This document shows positions 30,758 through 40,127 of a DNA stretch of 64,000 bases, one piece after another (position 1 is the stretch's first letter; every line of letters starts with the position of its first letter). The notes below the pieces were generated by a model. The model worked only from the letters and a program-made list of their open reading frames with translations. It ran no database searches and had not been told where the DNA came from. The stretch is from Brachionus plicatilis (Eukaryota > Rotifera > Eurotatoria > Ploima > Brachionidae). The position numbers and the translations under genes were made by a program. The stretch covers positions 889,471 through 953,470 of the forward strand of contig QEOQ01000214.1 of NCBI GenBank assembly GCA_010279815.1. Reading direction: 5' to 3'.

Positions 30758-32075
30758 TACATTACATTCAGTCTGAGGTACCTCAAGGAGCTTAAATTAG
30801 TCCTCTCCTTTTTACAGTATTTATAAATGACATTCCGAAATTGAACTCAAAAAATAAAAGCTACTCTCTTCTATTTTCCGAAGATGCAATTGCAAATTAC
30901 CAAATAAGGTAAAATGAATTTTAATAAGTTCTAGTTGATAAAATATTCAAGACATCAACTTATAATATGACATGAATGTCACCCTGAGCTGAAGAATAGT
31001 CATTCACTTTTACAAAAAACTTCCTATTATTGAGGAAATCTCTTACCCACTCCAATATAAAGAGTGGTACTTTTGGGTTAGGTTTAGTAGAGTATTCCAT
31101 TTTGCCAAGTTTTATCAAAGGCTCGAGAAATTTCAAAAAATAATGAGCACAATTTTCGAATTTGTAATTCGTTTGGCCAGATTGCAATCTGAGGTAGAGT
31201 GGTCTCGTCCATTACACTTTTCACATTTAAGGTCATTTAATTTAAGGTCCTTCATTTAATTTTGCATTCAACGATTTTGTGTTCAGTGCAATAACAGTGT
31301 CGACATCCAGGTTCACCTATCCTTTCAATGGAGACAGAGTTACCTTGTATGTAAGTGTTTTTTGGCAATTTTTTTATAACGTTTCGGTACTTTGTTTTTT
31401 TTGCTGCATCAAATTTGATTTTCGAACTTATAGTTCCAGTTTTGATATGTTTGAAGTCAAGATCAATGATGAATTCGTCATAAATATTTTCTATCTCCAA
31501 CTGAGAGACACCTTCTTCGATGAGGTGTTTACCGATTTGATGTTTGTCGAAGTTTGGTTTATGACCGTAAAATTTTAAAGTGAAAACTTTTTCAATTTCT
31601 ACTGGTTATTCAGCATTTTCAATTGAAATATCTCGGTCATTCATTTTTATTGATTGGCCGATTAGGTATTTGTAGTCGTATGAGGCATTAATAGAGATAA
31701 ACCATATGTTTTTTCCAGTTGTTATGACTGTGTCAAAGTCTTCAACAAGATCGTTTTAATTTAGCTAAAAACGGGCTTTGAGTGAAGTTGTGCGATTTAC
31801 CACTTGATTTTTCCTTATAGGAATTTTAGGACTGATTGCATTAGCGGAAACAGATGGATCGTGTAGCGTTTTTTGGATGCACTTTTGAAGTTTGTTTCTC
31901 AAAATTATTTATTATGAGGCTGAGTTATCGCGATTTTTAATGGCAAATACACAGCTTTACACAATGAGGACATTGGCCAAAATAATAACAATTTTTATTC
32001 ACACAAAATCCATATTTTGGGCGCAATTTATGGTTTGAACGATGCTTACATATTGAACAACTAAACCAAATTAGA
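30758..32075. mobile_element. Rearranged LINE relic with ORF1 zinc knuckle and split reverse transcriptase
   Basis: On the minus strand, 31252-31760 encodes an ORF1-like protein with one internal stop and a CX2CX4HX4C zinc knuckle near its C-terminus (CRHCYCTEHKIVEC). A further Cys-rich piece lies near 31960-32060, and 30960-31187 is the start of a polymerase (WVRDFLNNRKFFVKVND). The next conserved polymerase part, with a VPQG motif, an ISPLLFTVFINDIPKLN block and a decayed FADD box reading FSED, lies at 30770-30905 on the plus strand. A segment has therefore been inverted relative to the rest. The element is not functional. Confidence 0.65.
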
Positions 32076-32423
32076 CTTAGGGTATTTTATTTGATGCTTT
32101 TTAAGCATATATCCGTTCTATTTTTGAAAATTTAGAATTTTTCATCTTGAGTGAATTCAATGTAAATCGTCCGGATTTTTATTTTCTTAATACTTTTTTT
32201 TTATTGGATATAAATAAAATTATAATAATTTATTCAATCTTTCACTCCAAAATTGCAATATTTTTCATTATTTCCAACCAATCAAATTTCATGTAAATTT
32301 TTGAAATTCGGACGATTCACTCACTATGTGTCATTTTATTAAATTGCAAATTTCAAAAAAAAATTTCGTAATGATTAATTCATTTAAAAAATTTAAAAAA
32401 AAAAAACTTAATATTTTCACGAG

Positions 32424-33590
32424 TGGTGTACCTCATGGATCCGTTCTTGGTCCTCCACTATTCACCCTGTTCATCAACGACATGCTAAACAGAGTACACC
32501 ATCACTGCAAGCTCTTTGCCGATGACACCAAGATCATTGCCAACATCAAGAACGGCCTCGATACTGCCCAACTACAGTCCGATATAGACCTGCTCGCAAC
32601 CTGGGCTTACACCTGGCACATGAGTTTCAACGTCCAGAAATGTAAATTCATGGTTTTCAAGAATAAAACTAATCACTTTTGCACTTCTTCCAAGCTCACC
32701 ATGATATCAGCTGAAACCGGTTCCAGACTGACACTTGAAGAGATCAAAACGGAAAAGAACCTCGGGGTATATTTCTCTAGTGACCTGAAATGGAGAACCC
32801 ACTGCCAACACTCGGCGGCCAAAGCCAACTCCATTCTTGGACAACTCCGCCAGGCCTTCCATGCCTGGAATCCTCAATCTTTCAATTCCCTGTACACTGC
32901 TTTTGTCCGACCTCACCTCGAATATGCCACCTCAGTATGGAATCCCCATAGACGAGCAGATGTAAGGATCATCGAAAACATCCAAAGGAGAGCAACCAAA
33001 CTAGTAGGTCGCATCAGAGACCTCAGCTACCAAGACAGGCTCGCCATCCTGGACCTAACCACCCTCGAATCACGCAGATCAAAGGGTGACCTCATTTCTC
33101 ACTACAAGATCGCAAATGGACTACTTGACGTCAACTGGCTAGCCTCAACTAAACTTATGTCGTCCATCGCCTGCCACGGCCCAGTCAACGCAATCAGGGG
33201 TCACAAAAAACGCCTTTTTGTCCAACTATCCAACTGCCCGGCACGAACAAACTTCCTAAATAACAGAGTTGCATCTACCTGGAACAACCTCGCGTCCTCG
33301 ACAGTCAAAGCTCCATCCCTTAACAGCTTCAAGGCCGGCCTCGACATACACCACCACCACCTAAACCTCAACGACCAACCATGGCCAAGTTAGTGAGACG
33401 GTGAGTTGAAGGCTTGGGCACTCCCCAGAAGCTTTTACGCTAGGACTGGGGGATCTTAGCTCGAACACTCATCGTCCCACATTCCTTCTCGCCAAACGCA
33501 CAACCAGTCATCATAGCGATTTAAGTTGTTTGGATTACAGGGTGCTTCCCTGCTATGACTCAATTTATTATTATTATTATTATTTCTCAT
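32424..33590 (+). mobile_element. CR1-like LINE, 5'-truncated, GC-richer than its surroundings
   Basis: The frame runs from the middle of the polymerase (SGVPHGSVLGPPLFTLFIND) through the catalytic FADD box (LFADDTKI) to the stop at 33391-33393. It includes the CR1-type block LESRRSKGDLISHYKIANGL. No stop interrupts about 320 codons. The 3' UTR follows and ends in (TTA)n around 33568-33590. Third codon positions are rich in C and G, unlike every host gene here, which suggests a young or transferred family. The frame to the left of 32424 is simple AT-rich sequence, so the listed start is the truncation point, not an ATG. Confidence 0.85.
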
Positions 33591-33803
33591 TACATACAAA
33601 AAAAATATTTTAACAACCAAAAAAAATTTTTTTAGACGTTATGTTTGAAAATCGGTTTTTTGGTTGTCATGAATCTAAACCCATATGTTTATGCTTGATT
33701 TAAATAAATACAATTCCTATGTTATCAAAAGGGAGTTTTTTTATTGTCCAAACTTTTTTGGTATTCAGAAAAATAAATAACACTATGGTTTCAAGTATTA
33801 TAC

Positions 33804-33961
33804 AGTACAAATTAAAATTAACTTGTACCCATTTTGTTATTCGACTCTTCCTCAACTATTCTTTTCTTCAACTCTTAGGAAAGGAAAAGAAAAGTTGAAA
33901 AAAGGAAGAGTTGAGGAAGAGTCGAGGAAAAGAAATGTACAAGTTAGTTTTAAATTGTACA
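33804..33961. repeat. 158-bp foldback with GTACAA ends
   Basis: The left arm (GTACAAATTAAAATTAACTT, CGACTCTTCCTCAACT) and the right arm (AGTTGAGGAAGAGTCG, AAGTTAGTTTTAAATTGTAC) are inverted copies around a short loop at 33875-33890. Non-coding; probably a small palindromic MITE. Confidence 0.7.
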
Positions 33962-34539
33962 ATATTTGACCTGCATCATTCAATGAATTGTCATTGTTCT
34001 TTTTTTTTCATTTTATTTTTTGAATTTTTTAAACTCTTAAAATTTTTTTTATTACCTAAACTCATAGGCATTTTAATTTCTACAATATTTAGTGTCATCT
34101 AACAGTTTTGAATATTTTTGAAACAATTACTGCTTAGAAGATTTTTTAGTTTTGGAGAGCAGTTTTTGTCTTAGTCAAATATTTTTGTGCTGAAAACTTT
34201 TTCTTTGTGTGGAAAAGTTTTTTGTTTGTGGAGACTAGGCAGACCCTTTAATTATGCGATCAAAAAATAATCGTTTACCCTGGATCTAATTTTCTAGTTT
34301 TTATTAAATCTTTGACTAAAAAATATTGATTAAAAAAAGCAAGACCAGAAATAGGAAACAGCTCCAAAAACTTGAAAGAAAACATTATTTTTATTATTAA
34401 GTTTTTTTTAAATTTCGTATAAATTGAACATATTTGCTAAGATTAAAAATAAACTTAATCGTGAAAATATTCCTTCTTGACTACCAAAATCTGGTTTCAT
34501 GAATTTTGACAAATTTAAAAATTTTTTTACCAAAAAAGA

Positions 34540-35940
34540 ATGAAAGACATTTATTTAAAACAAGTTAAAAAACAAGTAGAATCGAGCACCATACATGCCA
34601 TTCCAAATGTTTTAAGGACCAGCAATTCTATTAGTAGAATTTTTTGGCTCGTGGCTTTTACCATGTCTTTTTCAACATGTATGTACTTGATTATTACAAT
34701 TATTATCAGATATTTTGAGTACAAAGTAATTGTCAAAATGGAACTAGTGCAATCATTTGATGAAGATTTTCCGGCAGTCACTTTCTGCAACATAAATCCA
34801 TTTGATTTCTCGCAGCAAGAAAATCATGCTAGCGTGACTAAATTTCTAAATGAATCGTCCATATTTGGAAAAGAAATAAACAGCAAAAATTGTCGAAAAA
34901 AAATTAAATCTACTTTGAATGAAGCCCTCCCAGATTTAAAAAAATTCAGCTTGGAAAAAATGCTGATTTTCTGTCAATATGATGGAAAAGAATGCAATAA
35001 GAATGATTTTGTTCTCCTTAAATCGCAATTATTCGGTAATTGCTACACTTTTAATTCGGGCAGAAATTCAAGCGGTCATAAAATACCAATTAGAAAAAAA
35101 AGTCGTCCTGAAATTATTAATGGTCTAAAAATGGAATTATTTATTGGCGCGCCTGAGTATCATCCATGTTGGGAAATAAGATATGGTGCCCTAGTAAGTG
35201 TGCATAATCAATCCTCAATTCCTATGATTACAATGGATGGCATGATGGTCCAAACTGGTTCAGAAACAAATTTAATTTTGAATAAAGTAAACATGAAAAA
35301 ATTGTCCAAGCCATTTAGCAATTGTGTTGTAAATTTGACCAACAAAAATGAGATCGATTCAGTTCATTATAGAAACACATTCAATTATATTGCTGAATAC
35401 AGACAAAATTGGTGCTTACTTAATTGTTCCATTAACAGAACCATTGAGGAAAATATTAAAAAATGCAGTTCGTTGAATTTCACTACCGAATTCGAGAAAA
35501 AAAGCTGTATTAACAATTTCGAAGATGAATTGAAGCATGTAGAATTTTGCTCTAGTCAATGCCCGATTGAATGCGACCATTTTTATTTTACAATGTTCAA
35601 TAGTGTGGCAACCTTTCCCACCATATCGTATGCATCTTATCTTTTGTTAGATGAATCATTTCGATCAAAATTTCCGTATGAAAACATAAGTATGAATCAA
35701 GTTAAAGAAAGTGTTCTATCATTCAATGTCTATTTTAACACAGACTTCAATCAAATGATTGAAGAAGTACCAGAATTGGATGGATTGTCTTTGTTAGGTA
35801 ATTTAGGAGGACAACTAGGACTTTTTTTGGGAGTCAGTGTTCTTACTTTTGCAGAAATATTCGAAATTATTTTTGAGCTTTCAATTTTGATTTTCAACAC
35901 GAAAGTAAAAAACAGAATTAGTGAACAGCCTAGTCTATAA
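34540..35940 (+). CDS. DEG/ENaC-family sodium channel subunit
   Basis: Intronless frame of 466 aa, the usual length for pickpocket/ASIC/degenerin subunits, which form trimeric sodium-permeable channels in the plasma membrane. It shows a short cytoplasmic N-terminus, TM1 at about residues 34-56, then the post-TM1 family motif FPAVTFCN. The large extracellular domain has many cysteines (including CSSQCPIECDHFYF), and the C-terminal pore segment GGQLGLFLGVSVLTFAEIFE carries the Gly-x-Ser selectivity motif as GVS (431-433). The conserved N-terminal His-Gly gating motif reads His19-Ala20 (TIHAIPN). The gating stimulus (peptide, acid or force) cannot be read from the sequence. Confidence 0.93.
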   Translation: MKDIYLKQVKKQVESSTIHAIPNVLRTSNSISRIFWLVAFTMSFSTCMYLIITIIIRYFEYKVIVKMELVQSFDEDFPAVTFCNINPFDFSQQENHASVTKFLNESSIFGKEINSKNCRKKIKSTLNEALPDLKKFSLEKMLIFCQYDGKECNKNDFVLLKSQLFGNCYTFNSGRNSSGHKIPIRKKSRPEIINGLKMELFIGAPEYHPCWEIRYGALVSVHNQSSIPMITMDGMMVQTGSETNLILNKVNMKKLSKPFSNCVVNLTNKNEIDSVHYRNTFNYIAEYRQNWCLLNCSINRTIEENIKKCSSLNFTTEFEKKSCINNFEDELKHVEFCSSQCPIECDHFYFTMFNSVATFPTISYASYLLLDESFRSKFPYENISMNQVKESVLSFNVYFNTDFNQMIEEVPELDGLSLLGNLGGQLGLFLGVSVLTFAEIFEIIFELSILIFNTKVKNRISEQPSL

Positions 35941-36857
35941 TTTCGATTTTTTTTAAACTGCCGAATAAGCTTTGATAATTTTATGTACTCACAAATAAAA
36001 TTTGATTAATTTTTTTATTTTTTTTTTAATTTTATTATTTTAAATAATTTTTTGGTATTTGAGCTTTCACCCATATATCCACCAATAAGAATAAAAAAAT
36101 AAAGTTAGATAAATAAATTTTTATTTTTAAAACTTAGAGTTAATTGATTTTAAATAAAGGTAAAAAAAAACTTAAAAAAATGAGTTGGTTTTATAGATTG
36201 AATTTTTTTCTATTTTTATTGCTTAAATAAATAGTTTTTAAGAACTTCTGGAAGATCTATTGAAACATATATTTTTCAAAGTACCAAAAAATAACAAAAA
36301 AATAATTAACTTAAGACCAGAATTAATTGTATTTTAACCAAACAATTTCAATGAAAATTTACTTAATTATTTGCTTATTAATGGTATCAATGGTAGACAA
36401 GGGTAGAACTAAAAAAGCAGTTATTTTTTCTGCTAGTAAATTTTTTTCTTTTTCTTTAAAAAGGTTTAAATTTTTTTTATTATAACTGATCCCTCCTATT
36501 TTGAAAAAAAATATCAGTTAAGGTACTGAACTCGATGACCACGAATGATATTGAGCCTAGAGCGAACAGTCTTGGCATGGTCTTGCGCTACCTTTGGATC
36601 CATATTGCTCAGGCAAGAAATATTTTGTGTTCGAGATGCTTACCCTAAATTACCGATAAATTTACGGCAATTTTACGTATAAATCACGCGTAATTTTGTA
36701 ACAAATCTTATAGAAATATAAGTATTTACGCCATGATTAAATGCGAAATCATCAAAAAAAGTCGTAATTGATTTTATATCTTTTTTATATTAATTGTCTT
36801 TTTGCTAAAATAGATTATCTTTTCTAAACAACTTTTATCTATTTTTATTTAAATAAA

Positions 36858-37852
36858 ATGACTTTAAGAATTAAAAATTTAATTTAATTTATTTTCAGCT
36901 TTCTTTAATTCATGTATCAAAAAGGAAAAATCAAATAAATAGTATTTTAAAATTTTTAGTTAGATATTTTAAAAAGATTTAGACTCTTTTAATTACAAAT
37001 TTTCGGCGATAAGAATTTTCTAAGTTGATAGTTTAAGAATTCATTTTTCACTAGTATTTAAAAAATAAATTTTTCAGGTCATTTAATAGAGACAAAATTT
37101 AAAATGTTGAAAATTAAGAGAGTATGGAGTACAAGTATGGAGTCCTCATCTTAAGAAAGATATAAAAGTATTAGAGTCAGTTCAAAGGAGAGCTACCAAA
37201 CTGGTTCCAGAATTAAAAAAATTGAACTACAATGACAGATTGGCTGCACTGAACTTGACTACTTTAGAAACAAGAAGAATAAGAGGTGATTTGATTGAAA
37301 TGTTGAATGAAGCAATTGGTAAAAAACTGTGAACAAAAATATAATTTTTTCAGTAATAGAGTTGTAAATTTTTGGAATCAATTAGATGAAGATATTATAA
37401 ACTCAAATACTCTTAATGAATTTAAAAACAAAATTGATAAAATGAATTTTAACAAGCTATTATGATGAGGCTAATCTCTCATTTCATGTGCCTAGAACAT
37501 CATAGCTTTTTTATTATTATTATTATATATTATTTTTATTATTATTTAAAAAAATTTAAAATTTTTGAAGTAACTTAAAATTTGTATAATGCATTGACTT
37601 TTTCTAAGGTAAGCAATTTGAATTTTTTCTATTTTAGATTAGAAAAGAAGCCTTCAGAATTTGTTTATATTTTATATGATTCATGATCAAATAGTTTAGA
37701 AATCTATCAGAAACGGTAACCAACTTTGTTTTGTTTTATAAAATATAGAGATAAAAAAAATTACAGAAGAACAAAATTGAAAAATCTTTTTTGTGAATTC
37801 AATAAAAGTCCATATTTGATAATTAAAATATTTTTTTAATTGAATAAATTTT
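36858..37852. repeat. Left arm of an inverted repeat flanking eIF3e
   Basis: An inverted copy of 40428-40987. Shared words include ATTTTCGGCGATAAGAATTT, TTGTATAATGCATTG and ATGATTCATGATCAAATAG. This arm is split by a CR1 fragment at 37117-37544; the other arm is not. There are no clear terminal inverted repeats within the arm, so it may be a transposon of unknown type or a copied piece of RIC1 intron 1. Confidence 0.82.
37117..37544 (+). mobile_element. CR1-like LINE 3' fragment inserted in the repeat arm
   Basis: Encodes the C-terminal part of a CR1-type polymerase ([28 protein letters not shown]), then after a frame break NRVVNFWNQL, and ends in a (TTA)n tail like the LINE at 32424-33590. 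The uninterrupted site GAAAATTATTTAAA is present in the right arm near 40730. AT-rich codons show a different, older subfamily. Confidence 0.85.
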
Positions 37853-38311
37853 TTAATTGAACGTTGCTTAATTTTTAGATTATCAAAAAATAAACAAAAT
37901 TAAATTTTTTTTTGAAAATATGGCAAATTATTTTTTGATAAATTGAAAATTATTTCTGCTCTTTCAATCAAGCCAAAAAAATTAAAACATAATAAATAAA
38001 AATTTATAAAAAAATTTAAAATAAACTTCACATTTGGTACATGAAATTTGCACTAGGTTTTGATTATTTCAAAACTTTGATAAAAAAATGAATGAATTGT
38101 CTATATCACAGACCAAATCTGCCCATGAGGACCACTTTGAGCACTTTAGGGCCAAATATATTCTCTTTTATTTTAAGCAAAAAATTAAAATTAAATATTA
38201 AAATAAATTTAATTTTTACACTTGACGTATAGTTTTAGAATTTTCATTTTTGAAACATGTGCACTTGGGATCTTTTTTTAATTTAATTTCTAATCAACCA
38301 ATTTAGATACC

Positions 38312-39968
38312 ATGTCCGAATACGATTTGACACTTAGAATCGCCAAGCATTTGGATCGTCACATGATCTTTCCTTTGTTGGAATTTTTATCATCAAGAAA
38401 AATTTATGACGAAAAAAGTGTTCTCTCAACCAAATTGGACTTGTTGAACAAAACCAACATGGTTGACTTTGCAGTCGACTGCTACAAACATCTTTACCAT
38501 GGCCAAGAAGTTCCAGAGAGTAAAATTTTGCAACAAATACCATTTTAATTGTCTTACTTTTTCCACTAGACTTGATTGGAAAGCGTAAGAACATTGTCAA
38601 TGAGCTGGTCGAGTTGAGAGATCTGGTCTCGCCGTTCATCGATCTTTTCGAAAGGGAAGATGTCAAAAAACTCTTGGAAACAGACCGGTAATTTAATAAA
38701 ATATTTTGAAAAAAATTTTTTTTTATTTAAAAATTAATTAAGAGATCACGCTATAATTTTAGACCATTTGAGAAACAATTACCCTGAAGTAAGATCTTAA
38801 AAGATTAAAAAAAAAAAACTTGAACAAATTTTTAAGTACAAACCGGACGAAACAATTCCAATTTTGTACAGATTTGCCAAATTTCAGTACGATTGTGGTG
38901 ACTATGAGAAAACAGCGTCTATTTTAGAAGCATACAGGATCCTGGTGCCAGGAAACGACCAGCACATAAGCGACGTGCTATGGGGCAAGCTGGCATCGGA
39001 CATTCTGATCCAAAACTGGGAACAATCGGCCATAGACCTAGCACAACTCAGAGAATGGATCGACAAGAACGAAAAAGAAACCAATGCATTACAAACTTTG
39101 CAACAGCGATGCTGGCTCATCCACTGGGGTCTTTACGTCTACTTCCATCATCCAAAAGGAAGAGAACAACTAATTGACTTATTTTTCACCCATGGCGAAA
39201 GCTATTTGAACGTGGTGCAAACAACTTGTCCTCATATTCTCAGATACATCACTGCAGCCGCAATTATAAGCAAAAGACGCAAGAATATCATGAAAGATTT
39301 GGTCAAAATAATTCAACAAGTTTAATTTTTTTTTAAAATAATTTTATTCAAAATAAAAAATAATTTTTTTTTTTCTAGGAAGCATACAATTACAGAGATC
39401 CGATCACCGAACTAGTCGAGTGTTTGTATGTTAATTTTGACTTTGACGGTGTTCAGATCATGCTGGGCAAGTGTGACCAAGTGTTGGCAAATGATTTCTT
39501 TTTGGCCGGTTTTCACGACGAGTTTATTGAGAATGCTCGTCTTTTCTCATTCGAGACATTCTGCCGCATACATCAGTGTATCACAATTAAGTAATTTTCC
39601 TTTTGAACTAATTTGAGTGGATTTAAATTAAAAATAAAAGAATGATTGCTGAAAAGCTGAACATGACTAATGAGGATGCAGAGAAGTGGATTGTTGATTT
39701 GATTAGGAATGCGCGTTTGGACGCCAAGATTGACTCTAAGCTCGGTCATGTGGTGTTTGGCGCTCAGGCCATCAGTCCGTATCAGCAAATAATTGAAAAA
39801 ACAAAAAATTTGACTATGCGAGCCAATGCCATATCGATTTCAATAGATAAAAAAATGAAAAGTGTCGATTCGGTATGATGATATATTTTCTTAAAAAAAA
39901 ATAATTTATTTTTTTAAATTTTTAAAAAGATGGTAAATTGGCAAAAGACTGCATCTACAGCTGAATAA
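38312..39968 (+). CDS. EIF3E: Eukaryotic translation initiation factor 3 subunit E
   Basis: Seven exons: 38312-38519, 38570-38687, 38743-38788, 38837-39319, 39379-39590, 39641-39872 and 39930-39968. All phases agree and the product is 445 aa, exactly the human length. Conserved landmarks: [15 protein letters not shown] at the start, [22 protein letters not shown] (written WGKLASDIL here), [27 protein letters not shown], then the PCI domain with [28 protein letters not shown] and [21 protein letters not shown]. eIF3e is a PCI subunit of the eIF3 complex that recruits mRNA to the 40S ribosome in the cytoplasm. The donor of intron 4 (GTTTAA) is weak. RIC1 starts only 159 bp downstream on the same strand. 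Confidence 0.97.
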
Positions 39969-40127
39969 ACATTCATTGAAAAAACCAGAAGATTTTTTAA
40001 TAAAATTTTTCGCTGAATAAATTTTTACTTTGTTATTTGTCCTTTTGCCTAGGCTTTTAAATGAGTTTAATAGCTCATTAGTTTTGTTCAAAAAAGTTAT
40101 TATTATGAATTAAAAATCTTTTTAAGA

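Larger units (their letters stand above)
35941..38311. other. Intergenic between channel gene and eIF3e
   Basis: Contains an unexplained higher-GC island at 36530-36655, which on the minus strand encodes a short frame with MDPKVAQDHAKTVRSRLN that I could not assign. The left arm of an inverted repeat (36858-37852) is listed separately. Otherwise AT-rich without genes. Confidence 0.5.

Noticed and set aside
36560..36640. Resemblance of the minus-strand fragment VRSRLNIIRGH to a bacterial CsoR-type repressor motif
   Set aside because: Only about ten residues agree loosely, with no cysteines or start in the right place; not enough to claim a bacterial gene.
39301..39325. Apparent stop inside eIF3e after IIQQV
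   Set aside because: It is in an intron: splicing at the weak donor GTTTAA (39320) to the acceptor before 39379 restores the conserved [15 protein letters not shown] sequence and the exact family length.
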